Assembly: GCF_036186745.1 (NCBI RefSeq)
Contig: NZ_CP108086.1
Coordinates: 6,076,001 to 6,140,000 of the forward strand
Source of the DNA: Microbispora hainanensis
Lineage (GTDB): Bacteria > Actinomycetota > Actinomycetes > Streptosporangiales > Streptosporangiaceae
DNA length: 64,000 bases
Direction: 5' to 3'
The notes under the pieces were generated by a model that had not been told where the DNA came from, ran no database searches, and was given only the letters and a program-made list of their open reading frames with translations. Made by a program: the position numbers and the translations under genes. Below are positions 17,834 to 25,947 of the stretch, piece by piece. How positions within the stretch are numbered: the first letter of the stretch is position 1; each line of letters opens with the position of its first letter.

Positions 17834-18684
17834 CCCGCGAGCCCCGCCGTGCCGTACGCCGTCCCGTATGCCTCCGGCCGGCGGTCGCGCAGATGGCCCA
17901 TCGACCGGCGCGCGGTCTCCAGCGCCCGCGGCACGTCGATCTCGGCGACGGCCATGCCCGGCCCGACGCCCGTGGCCGAGACGATCTCGCCGCCGGGGTC
18001 CACGACCTTGGCGCTGCCGACGAAGCGCAGCGACCCGAACGTCCCGGCCTGGTTGGCAGACAGCCACACGATCTGGTTCTCCAGCGCCCGCGCCCGGTCG
18101 AACAGGTCGAAGCGCCGCTTCCAGCGGTCGCGCTCCAGATCGGGTGCCGCGTTCGTCCGCGAGCCCGGCCAGGCCGACACGCACACCCCGATCTGCGCGC
18201 CGTCGAGGGCCAGCGCGCGGGCGGCCTCCGGGAACGCCTTGTCGTAGCAGATCATCATGCCGATCCTGCCGACGGGCGTGTCGAAGGCATGGAAGCCGTC
18301 GCCCGAGGCGTAGCTGGCGTTCTCGCCGAGCGGCTGGTGCACCTTGCGGTGGTTGCCCAGCACGCCGTCGCCGCTGACGCACACCACGCTGTTGTAGCGG
18401 GCGTCGCCGCCGTCCTCGCAGTAGCCCGCGATCACGACCATGTCACCGGCCAGCGCGGCCAGCCGCCGGATCTCCGGGCCGTCCACGGCGAGCGGGGGCG
18501 GCCCGGCGTCGGCGGCGTCGCCGTCCAGGCTGAGCAGGTAGCCGCCGAGGCACGCCTCGGGCAGCGCGAGGAGCCGTACGTCCTCGTTGCGGGCCTCCTT
18601 GACGAGGCGTTCGACGATCGCGACGTCCTCGCCGAGGTCGCGGCCGAACGCGGCGGACACCGCCGCCATGCGCAGGGCGCTCAC
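17830..18684 (-). CDS. nitC: Nitrilase of Nit1C type (sll0784/Nit6803-like)
   Basis: This 284-residue cytosolic carbon-nitrogen hydrolase has the full triad: Glu43 in LALPEACLGGY, Lys114 in GNHRKVHQPLGEN and Cys146 in GMMICYDKAFPE. It hydrolyses a nitrile to acid and ammonia, or an amide. Context with radical SAM, GNAT/AIRS and MSMEG_0572-type genes places it with the nitrilases of Nit1C clusters, which published work links to nitrogen starvation and to growth on cyanide. GTG 18684 overlaps the stop of the upstream fusion gene, and its own stop overlaps the degenerate paralogue, so equal expression of the pair is likely. Confidence 0.9.
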   Translation of the reverse strand: MSALRMAAVSAAFGRDLGEDVAIVERLVKEARNEDVRLLALPEACLGGYLLSLDGDAADAGPPPLAVDGPEIRRLAALAGDMVVIAGYCEDGGDARYNSVVCVSGDGVLGNHRKVHQPLGENASYASGDGFHAFDTPVGRIGMMICYDKAFPEAARALALDGAQIGVCVSAWPGSRTNAAPDLERDRWKRRFDLFDRARALENQIVWLSANQAGTFGSLRFVGSAKVVDPGGEIVSATGVGPGMAVAEIDVPRALETARRSMGHLRDRRPEAYGTAYGTAGLAG

Positions 18685-20126
18685 GCGGTCCCCAATCCGG
18701 TCACCGGGCCGCCGACGGCCTCCGTGACCTCTCCGTCGGGCCAGCGCAGCGAGACGCCGCGGCCGGTGGTCAACTCCCCGCACACCGCCGAGACGGCCGG
18801 TCCCGCCGGGGGCGCGGACGCGCCCGGCTGGTCCGCCGTGAGCATCGCGAAGCCGGGGAAGCAGGTGAGCCAGTCGCCCATGGAGGCGGCCGCCGGGCGC
18901 GGCACCGCGGCCACGTCCAGCACGGCCGCGCAGCCGCCCGCCTCGGCCAGCATGCCGAGCGTGCCGGCGATCCCGGCCATCGACACGTCCTTGGCGGCGG
19001 CGGGGCGGCCGGCCGCGACCGCGCCGAGCATCGCCCGCAGCTCGTCCGTACGCCGGGAGGTGGTCGAGTCCCATTGGCGGCCCCGATATCCGGCGCGCCA
19101 GCCGCCGCCGAGGTCGGCCGTGAGGCGCACGGCGTGGCCGGGGCGTCCGCCGCCGCCCGGCACGGGACGCGCGGCGCGGCCGAGGGCCGTCACCGACAGC
19201 GCGGCCGGCACCCCGAGCTGCGTGTGCCCGCCGAGCACCGGCACCCCGTACGCGCGGGCGGCCCGCGCCAGGCCGTCCAGCACCCGGGCGGCGTGCGCGG
19301 CGCCGGGGGCGGCGAGCGCGTCGAGCAGCCCCACCGGGGCGGCGCCCATCGCGGCCAGATCGTTGAGGTTGACCAGGACCGAGCACCAGCCTGCCCATTC
19401 CGGGTCGCGTTCGACCATGGACGGCACGATGGCGTCGCAGGCGGCGACCAGGTCGCCCCCGGGCACCGGCGCAGCGTCGTCGCCGACGAAACCCGGGCCG
19501 CCCAGGGCGTGCGGGCCCTGCCCGGCGAGGACGGCGAGCAGCGGCCCGAGCGCCGACTTGGCCGCTGCCGCCTGTCCCTCGATCCGGCCGATCGGGTGGC
19601 GCATCAGCACGTGCGGCGCACCCGCGACCGTCACCGGCCGCACCCGGGCCCAGCCGAGGCGGCGGAAGAACGCCTCGGCCCTGACCTGCACGGTCGCCTC
19701 GAACCGCAGCACGCCCTCCGCCTCGGCGCGGGCGCAGGCGGCCCGCACCAGCGCCGCGCCCACCCCCATGCCGCCAGATCCACGCGCCGCGACCAGCCGC
19801 CCGCCCGTCCACCAGCCGATGTCGGGGCCGTCGCAGGCCGGTCCGAGCCGAACGCCGCCGACCACCGTGCCCGCCGCGTCCCTGGCCACCAGCGTGATCG
19901 TGCGGGGATCGTCGTCCCTGTCGTCGAGGTCGTGCCCTTCGAACAACCCCTGCTCCCGGACGAACGCCTCGTGCCGCAGCCGCCGGTAGGCCCGGACGGC
20001 GGCGGCGTCGGCCTGCTCGATCCGGATGGGCGGCCGCCGGGCCAGCGTGCTGCGGTCGCCGAGCAACGCGAGGATGTCCTGCGCCTCTTCCCGTGCAGGC
20101 GCCTGGGTGTCGCCGTCGAGGAGCAT
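18681..20126 (-). CDS. GNAT acetyltransferase-AIR synthase-like fusion (MSMEG_0567 family)
   Basis: This 481-residue protein fuses two parts that are separate genes (sll0786/sll0787; nitE/nitF) in many Nit1C clusters. Residues about 33-180 are a GNAT fold (IEQADAAAVRAYRRLRHEAF, acetyl-CoA loop GGMGVGAALVRAACARA). Residues about 190-480 resemble the PurM/AIR synthase ATP-binding fold (FVGDDAAPVPGGDLVAACDA, LVNLNDLAAMGAAPVGLLDA). It probably acylates and then cyclises or phosphorylates the cluster metabolite; the reaction is not established. The start is ATG 20126, 7 bp after the radical SAM stop. Confidence 0.86.
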   Translation of the reverse strand: MLLDGDTQAPAREEAQDILALLGDRSTLARRPPIRIEQADAAAVRAYRRLRHEAFVREQGLFEGHDLDDRDDDPRTITLVARDAAGTVVGGVRLGPACDGPDIGWWTGGRLVAARGSGGMGVGAALVRAACARAEAEGVLRFEATVQVRAEAFFRRLGWARVRPVTVAGAPHVLMRHPIGRIEGQAAAAKSALGPLLAVLAGQGPHALGGPGFVGDDAAPVPGGDLVAACDAIVPSMVERDPEWAGWCSVLVNLNDLAAMGAAPVGLLDALAAPGAAHAARVLDGLARAARAYGVPVLGGHTQLGVPAALSVTALGRAARPVPGGGGRPGHAVRLTADLGGGWRAGYRGRQWDSTTSRRTDELRAMLGAVAAGRPAAAKDVSMAGIAGTLGMLAEAGGCAAVLDVAAVPRPAAASMGDWLTCFPGFAMLTADQPGASAPPAGPAVSAVCGELTTGRGVSLRWPDGEVTEAVGGPVTGLGTA

Positions 20127-20133
20127 CGTCGCC

Positions 20134-21198
20134 TCACCCGCCCGCCGCGCTCAGCACGCCGCACGCCCCGCACGCGGCGCAGCCCGCCCCCTGGTCCGCG
20201 CCGCGCATGCCGGCCGCGCGCAGCAGCGCCGCCACACCCTCGGTGACGTACGTCAGCAGGCCGGCATCGGGGGCGCCGATCCCGTCACGGGCCGCGAGCG
20301 TGCCCCGCATCGGGCGGAACGGGACCACGAAGGGGTAGACACCCCGCTGGATGAGACGGCCCGCGCCCGCGATCAGCTCGTCGGGGTCCTCACCCAGCCC
20401 CACCAGCAGGTACGTCGAGACGCGGTTGCGCCCGAACACCCGGACCGCCTCGTCCCAGGCGGCCTCGTATTCGGCGAGCGGCACCGACGACTTGCCCGGC
20501 ATCCAGCGCCGCCGCACCTCCTCGTCCAGCGACTCCACGTGGATGCCGATCGCGGTGGCCCCGGCCTCGCGCAGCGCGCCGATCCAGGCCAGGTCGCCCG
20601 GCGGCTCGCACTGCACCTGGATCGGCAGGCGCGGCACGGCGTCCAGCACGGCCCGCACGCACCGCGCCAGCGTGCGCGCGCCGCGATCGGGCCCGGTGGT
20701 CGTGCCCGTGGTCATCACCATCTGGCGTACGCCGTCGAGCCGCACCGCCGCCTCCGCCACCTCGGCGAGCTGGGCGGGCGTCTTCGCGGCGACCGTGGCG
20801 CCCGACCGCAGCGACTCCTCGATCGTGCAGAAGCGGCACCGGTCGGCCTCGCCATACCTGATGCACGTCTGCACGACGGTCGTGGCGAGCACGTCCGCGC
20901 CGTGCAGCCGGGCGATCTTCTCGTACGGCACGCCGTCCGCGGTGGTCAGGTCGTAGAACCTCGGCCGCCGCACGGGCACCAGGGAGACCCCGGTGTCCTG
21001 GTCGCCGAGCCAGACCATGCCGTCGCGCACCGTGTAGGGGCTGCCGGGATCGATGGGCAGCGCCGCGCCCACGCCGTCGACCAGGACGTGGCCGTCGCCG
21101 CTGGGCCCCGCGCCGTCCGGCCGGCGTACGGGCGTGTCGAAGGCCACGCCGCGCAGGGCCAGCTCGGCGCGGGTCATGATCCGCAGATCGACGGTCAC
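20134..21198 (-). CDS. nitD: Radical SAM protein, MSMEG_0568 family
   Basis: This 354-residue protein contains a TIM-barrel radical SAM core from about residue 100. The cluster-binding cysteines appear as TCIRYGEADRCRFC, spaced CX8CX2C rather than the common CX3CX2C. A second Cys group near the C-terminus (GCAACGACG) may bind another metal or cluster. VMTTGTTTGPDRGARTLARC and IGIHVESLDEEVRRRWMPGK fit SAM-binding strands. It would generate a 5'-deoxyadenosyl radical to modify the cluster substrate. The start is GTG 21198, 4 bp after the preceding gene's stop. Function beyond the family is unknown. Confidence 0.88.
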   Translation of the reverse strand: MTVDLRIMTRAELALRGVAFDTPVRRPDGAGPSGDGHVLVDGVGAALPIDPGSPYTVRDGMVWLGDQDTGVSLVPVRRPRFYDLTTADGVPYEKIARLHGADVLATTVVQTCIRYGEADRCRFCTIEESLRSGATVAAKTPAQLAEVAEAAVRLDGVRQMVMTTGTTTGPDRGARTLARCVRAVLDAVPRLPIQVQCEPPGDLAWIGALREAGATAIGIHVESLDEEVRRRWMPGKSSVPLAEYEAAWDEAVRVFGRNRVSTYLLVGLGEDPDELIAGAGRLIQRGVYPFVVPFRPMRGTLAARDGIGAPDAGLLTYVTEGVAALLRAAGMRGADQGAGCAACGACGVLSAAGG

Positions 21199-21202
21199 GG
21201 CA

Positions 21203-21718
21203 CTACAGCTGGTAGGTGGAGTTGATGATGGCGCCCTTGCGGGCGTAGTGGATCAGCGCGTCCTGCACGTCGAGCGGGTGGGTGGGGATCACGCCCTCGA
21301 TGAGGTCCTCCTCGCGGGCGCCGTGCAGCGACAGGCCGAACCGGCAGCAGTAGACCTTCCCGCCCTCGGCGATGAACGTCTTGAGCTGGTTGTTGATGTT
21401 GTGCTCGCCAGGGAACGCCGAGTTGCCGGTCGTCGGGAAGCCGCGGGTGGCCAGGCAGTTCAGCGAGCCCGGGCCGTAGAAGTAGATGGCGGTCTCGAAG
21501 CCCTTGCGCAGTGCCCGGGTGGCCTGCAGCACGGCCACGAAGCTGACCGACGACTCGTGCGCGATGCCGTGGACGAGCGTGAAGTACGACTCGCCGTTCT
21601 CGGCCTTGTAGTCGGGGAAGACCTTGGTCGTGCCGTAGATGGTGGAGCCCTCGGGCAGGGACGGGTGGGGGATCTCCTCGATGCTCTTCTTCTCCAGGTC
21701 GGTCATGTCGACGGTCAT
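21203..21718 (-). CDS. nitB: MSMEG_0572/sll0783 family nitrogen-starvation protein
   Basis: This 171-residue soluble protein has no enzyme motif that I recognise. Its sequence (SLPEGSTIYGTTKVFPDYKA, FYGPGSLNCLATRGFPTTG, YCCRFGLSLHGAREEDLIEG) matches my recollection of the sll0783/MSMEG_0572 family, founding members of the Nit1C cluster. In Synechocystis, sll0783 is induced by nitrogen starvation and affects polyhydroxybutyrate. A DsrE-like fold is possible from the Cys-bearing loops. ATG 21718 has AAGGAGA 5 bases upstream and is preferred over the inner ATG 12 bases on. It lies directly before the radical SAM gene. Confidence 0.85.
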   Translation of the reverse strand: MTVDMTDLEKKSIEEIPHPSLPEGSTIYGTTKVFPDYKAENGESYFTLVHGIAHESSVSFVAVLQATRALRKGFETAIYFYGPGSLNCLATRGFPTTGNSAFPGEHNINNQLKTFIAEGGKVYCCRFGLSLHGAREEDLIEGVIPTHPLDVQDALIHYARKGAIINSTYQL

Positions 21719-21746
21719 GTGCTTCTCCTTGCGTAGGTGAGCGGGG

Positions 21747-22574
21747 TCAGGTGTAAAGGGAGGCGAAGGTGCCGCGGAAGACGAGCGCGCCCAGCTCGCC
21801 GTCCCCGGCCGCGGCGCGCATCCGGGCGTGCTCGCCCGCGAAGTCGCCCCACGGCTGGTCACTGGCGAACAGCACGCGGTCGTGCCCGATGCCGCGCCGC
21901 TCGATCTCCCCGGCCAGCCAGTACGGCGCGAAGCCGATGGCCCAGGACAGATCGGTGTAGACGCGTTTGCCGGCCGCGATCCAGTCGAAGAACCGGGAGC
22001 CGGCCAGCTTGATGTGGCCGCTCATCCCGCCGCCGAAGTGCACGAGGTGCACCGGCACGCGGTCGGCGTACCACTCGACCAGGTGTCCGACCTCGTCGAC
22101 GTCCGAGGCGGCGCCGGGCGAGGTGTGCACGTGCACCACCAGCCCGTGGCGTTCGGCGGCGGCGAAGATCCGGTCGAGCCCCGGACGGCAGGCGGGGTCG
22201 GCCGGCCGTCCGCCGAGCAGGAAGCTGAGCTTCAGCGCCCGGACGCCCCGCTCGCCCGCCAGGGCGAGGGCGCGGGTGGTGCGTTCCTCGTCGCGCGGCA
22301 GCGGCGAGACCCACAGCCCCGCGCGGATCCGGTCGTCGGCCTGCGCCGCCTCCAGGACGAGGTCGTTGAGCGCGAAGGCGACCGCCGGGTCGGGCACGCC
22401 GTAGTTGGGCAGCACCAGCGCGCGCTCCGTGCCCTCCGCGTCGAGGTCGGCGATCAGCTGCTTGACCGTGGCCCGCGCGGTCACGTCGGGGTTCACCGCG
22501 GGGCCGCCGTAGAAGGGATGGGCGGGCAGCACGCCGATGTGCCGGTGCGCGTCGCAGATCATGTCGGAGGTCAT
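21747..22574 (-). CDS. Amidohydrolase family 2 metal-dependent hydrolase
   Basis: This 275-residue protein has the metal-site motifs of the amidohydrolase/ACMSD subgroup: CDAHRHIG (HxH) at the N-terminus, VHVHTSPGAASD, HLVHFGGGMSGH and FASDQPWGDF with the late Asp. It would hydrolyse or decarboxylate a cyclic or carboxylated product in the cytosol. It sits between the flavoprotein and the MSMEG_0572-type gene with short gaps, so it belongs to the same transcript. As far as I recall it is not part of the seven-gene Nit1C core, so it may define an actinobacterial variant. Confidence 0.85.
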   Translation of the reverse strand: MTSDMICDAHRHIGVLPAHPFYGGPAVNPDVTARATVKQLIADLDAEGTERALVLPNYGVPDPAVAFALNDLVLEAAQADDRIRAGLWVSPLPRDEERTTRALALAGERGVRALKLSFLLGGRPADPACRPGLDRIFAAAERHGLVVHVHTSPGAASDVDEVGHLVEWYADRVPVHLVHFGGGMSGHIKLAGSRFFDWIAAGKRVYTDLSWAIGFAPYWLAGEIERRGIGHDRVLFASDQPWGDFAGEHARMRAAAGDGELGALVFRGTFASLYT

Positions 22575-22581
22575 CGGCTTC

Positions 22582-23925
22582 TCACCCGACCGGAAGCGCG
22601 GGGGAGAGCTCGGCGGGCGCGCCGGTCAGCGCGCCGCAGACGTCGGCGAGCCGCCGCGACGCCTCGATGTGACCGGCCAGGAACTCGGCGTCCCGGCCCA
22701 CCGCCTCGAACCGGCCGGAGCCCCAGGTGTGCTGCCAGGGCAGACCGAGGAAGTACAGCCCGGGACAGCTCGTCACGCCGCGCCAGTGCATCGGATAGCC
22801 CCGGCCGTCGAAGGCGGGGATCTCGATCCAGCGGTGGTCGCGGGTGAACCCGGTCGCCCAGACGACCGAGGTGATCCCGGCCGCCGCCGGGTCGAGGGCG
22901 CGTACCGGCTCGCCCGGTTCCCACACGGGCACGTAGCGGGGCTCGGCGGGGGCGTCGATGCCGCGATCGGCGATGTACGCGTCGATGGCGTCCTTGATCC
23001 CCTCGGCCACCGCGTCGGCCCTGTCGAGGTTGTCCTTGAGGTCGTCCGCGAACTCCAGCGTGGTGCCGGTGACGCCGGTCAGCCGGCCGTACAGGCGCAT
23101 GCCGTCGCGGGCGAAGGCCCGCAGGTCGATGTCGCGCCCGCCGTCGCGTCCGGTGACGTAGTGGTTGGCCCGCAGGCGTACGGCGTCCGCGTCGTCGAAC
23201 TCGTCGATGGTCCTGGCGTAGTGGCCCATGTCGTGCAGCCACGCCACGCAGTCCCGGCCCCGGTAGAAGCGGGCGACCCGGGGCGCGCTCCCGACGGCGA
23301 GGTGGACCCGCCGCCCGGCCAGATGCAGGTCTTCGGCGATCTGGCAGCCCGACTGCCCGGTGCCGATCACGAGCACCGCGCCCTCGGGAAGTTGTCCGGG
23401 ACGGCGATACCGCGAGGAGTGGACCTGCGTGATCTCCGCGGGCAGCCGCTCGGCCAGGCGGGGTACGGCGGGCGCGTGGTAGGGGCCGGTGGCCACCACG
23501 ACCTGGTCGGCGGTCAGATCCCCGGCGGTGGTCGCGAGCTCGAACGTCCCGCTCGCGGCCCTGCGTAATCGTGTGACGCGCACGCCCTCGGCGAGCGGGG
23601 GACCGAAGGAGGCGGCGTAGTCCTCCAGATAGCGGACGATCTCCTCCCGGACCATGAAACCGTCCGGGTCGGGCCCGCGATAGGGGAAGCCCGGCAGGTC
23701 GCACTGCCAGTTGGGGGTGACCAGGCAGAAGGAGTCCCAGCGGCGCTCACGCCACTCGTGGCCGATCCGCCGTGCCTCGATGACGACATGCTCGATGCCG
23801 CGCCGGCCCAGGCAGTGGCTGATCGACAGCCCGGCCTGGCCGCCGCCGACGACCGCGACCGGATAGTGGGCGCCGGCGATCCGCGGTGTGCCGGCCGGTG
23901 TGCTGGGCTCTGCCGCCGATTCCAT
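22582..23925 (-). CDS. nitH: Flavin-dependent oxidoreductase, MSMEG_0569 family
   Basis: This 447-residue protein binds FAD (YPVAVVGGGQAGLSISHCLG, residues about 21-40) and NADPH (VLVIGTGQSGCQIAEDLHLA, near 187-206), the two-dinucleotide layout of flavin-containing monooxygenases. It is the first gene of the nitrilase cluster. GlnR-like repeats lie 57-72 bp upstream of ATG 23925. Its homologue in Nit1C clusters is called NitH and is thought to oxygenate the substrate; the substrate is unknown. Confidence 0.88.
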   Translation of the reverse strand: MESAAEPSTPAGTPRIAGAHYPVAVVGGGQAGLSISHCLGRRGIEHVVIEARRIGHEWRERRWDSFCLVTPNWQCDLPGFPYRGPDPDGFMVREEIVRYLEDYAASFGPPLAEGVRVTRLRRAASGTFELATTAGDLTADQVVVATGPYHAPAVPRLAERLPAEITQVHSSRYRRPGQLPEGAVLVIGTGQSGCQIAEDLHLAGRRVHLAVGSAPRVARFYRGRDCVAWLHDMGHYARTIDEFDDADAVRLRANHYVTGRDGGRDIDLRAFARDGMRLYGRLTGVTGTTLEFADDLKDNLDRADAVAEGIKDAIDAYIADRGIDAPAEPRYVPVWEPGEPVRALDPAAAGITSVVWATGFTRDHRWIEIPAFDGRGYPMHWRGVTSCPGLYFLGLPWQHTWGSGRFEAVGRDAEFLAGHIEASRRLADVCGALTGAPAELSPALPVG

Positions 23926-23981
23926 GACGGCTACTTCAGTCCGCCCGGATTACCGGACCACGGCATCCGGAATAAAACTCC

Positions 23982-23997
23982 GTTACCAGTGCGTCAC
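23982..23997. promoter_or_regulatory. GlnR-like box upstream of the nitrilase cluster
   Basis: On the plus strand the sequence is GTTAC-cagtgc-GTCAC; on the operon strand it reads GTGAC-n6-GTAAC. This fits the actinobacterial GlnR pattern gTnAC-n6-GaAAC with one mismatch. It lies 57-72 bp upstream of the first cluster gene. Nitrogen control would suit a nitrilase cluster, but binding is inferred from the pattern alone. Confidence 0.45.
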
Positions 23998-24020
23998 ACC
24001 GCGTGATGCCGTCCGGTGCG

Positions 24021-25172
24021 TCATGTGATCAGGCGGTGCCCGCCGGGGGTGAAGGAGTTCATGAAGAGCCGGTCTGCCCCGGGAAGGGAGGCCAGCCGGA
24101 GCATCCAGTCGCGGGCCGTGATGCGCAGGCGGCTCGGTGGCGCCATCCAGGGGAGGAAGCGGCGGCCGAACGCCTGGACGTCGGTGACGACCGGCCGCAT
24201 GCGCGCCGCGTACCGATCGAGCGCGGGGGACAGGTCACCGGAGGAGGCCGCGCGCAGCTCGCCGGCGAGCACCCACGCCGCGGCCACCGCGAGCGACGCG
24301 CCGTGCCCGGCGAACAGAGAGACCGCCTGGCAGGCGTCGCCGAGCAGGACCACCCGGCCGCTGCTCCACTGCGGCGCCTCGACCTGGGTGACCTGGTCGT
24401 AGTACAGCTCCGGTGGCTGCGGGCACCTGCCCAGGACCTCGGGCATGATCCAGCCGAGATGCCCGAAGTGCTCGCGCAGCGAGGCGGCCGGATCGGCGGG
24501 AACGGCGGGGTCGGGCTCGTGGCGCAGGAACAGCAGGGCGAGCCGGTCCTCGCCCACCGCGTAGGCGCCGGCCATCAGATGCGGCACGGTCAGCATCCGG
24601 TAGCGCGGGCCGACGAGCCGGCTGAGGTCCTCGTCCTCGACCACGTACGCGGCGACGTGGTGGCCGAGATAGCGGATGAAACGCTCCTCGGGGCCGAAGA
24701 CCAGCTCCCTGACCCGCGAGTGCACGCCGTCGGCGCCGACCAGCAGGTCCGCCTCGCGCCGGGTGCCGTCGGTCAGCTCGACCTCGACGCCGCTGTCGTC
24801 CTGCCGGACGGCCGCGACCGTCGTGCCGTACCGCACCGGCGCGCGCACCTGCTCGGCGAGCACGCGGGCGAGGTCGCCCCGCAGCAGGCTGACCACCTCG
24901 GCGAAACCGGCCTTGACGACGAGACGGCTGGTCTCCCGTCCGGAGCCGTCGACGTAACCGATCTCGTTGACGGGGTGACGGACCTCCTCCAGCCCGGGGC
25001 GTAGCCCCATCCGCTCGGCCGCCTCCAGCCCCGGGCCATAGAAGTCGATCATGTATCCGCCCTCGCGGAACACCGGGGCGCGCTCGACCAGTTCGACGCC
25101 CCAGCCGTCGCGCTCCAGGTGCCAGGCCAGGGCCGTGCCCGCTATCCCGGCGCCGCAGACGATCGCTTTCAT
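24021..25172 (-). CDS. FAD-dependent aromatic-type monooxygenase
   Basis: This 383-residue class A flavin monooxygenase has the three expected motifs: GAGIAG at the N-terminus (FAD), LVGADGVHSRVREL (DG motif) and GRVVLLGDACQAVSLFAGHG (GD motif). It resembles the TetX/PHBH-type hydroxylases that modify aromatic compounds or antibiotics. ATG 25172 overlaps the stop of the tetR gene in front of it (ATGA), so the two are co-transcribed and the regulator probably responds to the enzyme's substrate. The substrate is unknown. Confidence 0.9.
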   Translation of the reverse strand: MKAIVCGAGIAGTALAWHLERDGWGVELVERAPVFREGGYMIDFYGPGLEAAERMGLRPGLEEVRHPVNEIGYVDGSGRETSRLVVKAGFAEVVSLLRGDLARVLAEQVRAPVRYGTTVAAVRQDDSGVEVELTDGTRREADLLVGADGVHSRVRELVFGPEERFIRYLGHHVAAYVVEDEDLSRLVGPRYRMLTVPHLMAGAYAVGEDRLALLFLRHEPDPAVPADPAASLREHFGHLGWIMPEVLGRCPQPPELYYDQVTQVEAPQWSSGRVVLLGDACQAVSLFAGHGASLAVAAAWVLAGELRAASSGDLSPALDRYAARMRPVVTDVQAFGRRFLPWMAPPSRLRITARDWMLRLASLPGADRLFMNSFTPGGHRLIT

Positions 25173-25780
25173 GTCCCGCTGCCCTCCTCGTGTCGATCCG
25201 TTCGATCCGTTCGATCCGTACGCACCAGCGCCCGCAGCGGCCCGGCCAGAGCGGTGAAATCGAGATCGGGGTCGAGCCCGCGGTGCAGCATGAGGCCGTC
25301 CACCGCCGCGACCAGGACCGCGGCGACGGCGTCGGCGTCATCGGCGTGGCCGCGATCCCGCAGCCAGGAGGCGATCTGCGTGCGGGAGTCGGCGACGATC
25401 TCGTGCAGCCGGTCGCGCAGCTCGGGCAGCCGGGCGGCGGCCAGGTACATCTCGACGAGCAGCAGCGAGGCGGGATCGGTGCCCGTGTAACGGGACAGCT
25501 CGCCCAGCAGCCACTCGACGCCGGTCTCGGGATCGGGCTGCTCCGCCAGCCGCGCGGTGAGCTCCTCCAGCATCATGCGCGCGACCCCGGTCGAGGCCGC
25601 GATCAGCAGATCGGGCAGCGACGCGAAGTGGTAGTGCACCACCCCGGGGGCGACCCCGGCACGCTCGGCCACCATTCGCGTGCTGACCGCGCCCCAGCCG
25701 GCCTCGGCGATCAGGGCCGCGGCCGCGCCGAGCAGCCGTTGCCGCGTGGTCCTGCCCCGGTCCGCGGATGCCTCCGCCAT
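25169..25780 (-). CDS. TetR family regulator (co-transcribed with monooxygenase)
   Basis: This 203-residue TetR protein has its helix-turn-helix at about residues 12-58 (MVAERAGVAPGVVHYHFASL). ATG 25780 is chosen for the GGAGAG directly upstream; in-frame sequence further up runs through the repeat array and is unlikely to be translated. The C-terminus ends in TDRTDRTDRHEE, encoded by a 9-bp tandem repeat (CGATCCGTT) at about 25194-25217. It probably controls its own operon and perhaps the divergent DMT transporter through the 13-bp direct repeats between them. Confidence 0.87.
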   Translation of the reverse strand: MAEASADRGRTTRQRLLGAAAALIAEAGWGAVSTRMVAERAGVAPGVVHYHFASLPDLLIAASTGVARMMLEELTARLAEQPDPETGVEWLLGELSRYTGTDPASLLLVEMYLAAARLPELRDRLHEIVADSRTQIASWLRDRGHADDADAVAAVLVAAVDGLMLHRGLDPDLDFTALAGPLRALVRTDRTDRTDRHEEGSGT

Positions 25781-25806
25781 CTCTCCGTGCTCCCCCCTGG
25801 GCGCTC

Positions 25807-25858
25807 GCCTTGAACGATTGCCTTGGACGCTCGCCTTGGACGAATGATTTGGACGATT
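25807..25858. repeat. Four 13-bp direct repeats in a divergent promoter region
   Basis: GCCTTGAACGATT, GCCTTGGACGCTC, GCCTTGGACGAAT and GATTTGGACGATT follow one another with an exact 13-bp period (starts 25807, 25820, 25833, 25846). The core is TTGGACG. They lie between the tetR and DMT transporter genes and may be a multi-site operator. The period is not a whole number of helical turns, so successive copies rotate round the DNA. Confidence 0.75.
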
Positions 25859-25947
25859 GACCAAAACCATATCACCGGACATGAGGCCGCTGTGGCGGGG
25901 GATGGGCGGATACATGACCGCCACCGCCGCCGAGGGGAGTGACCGAC

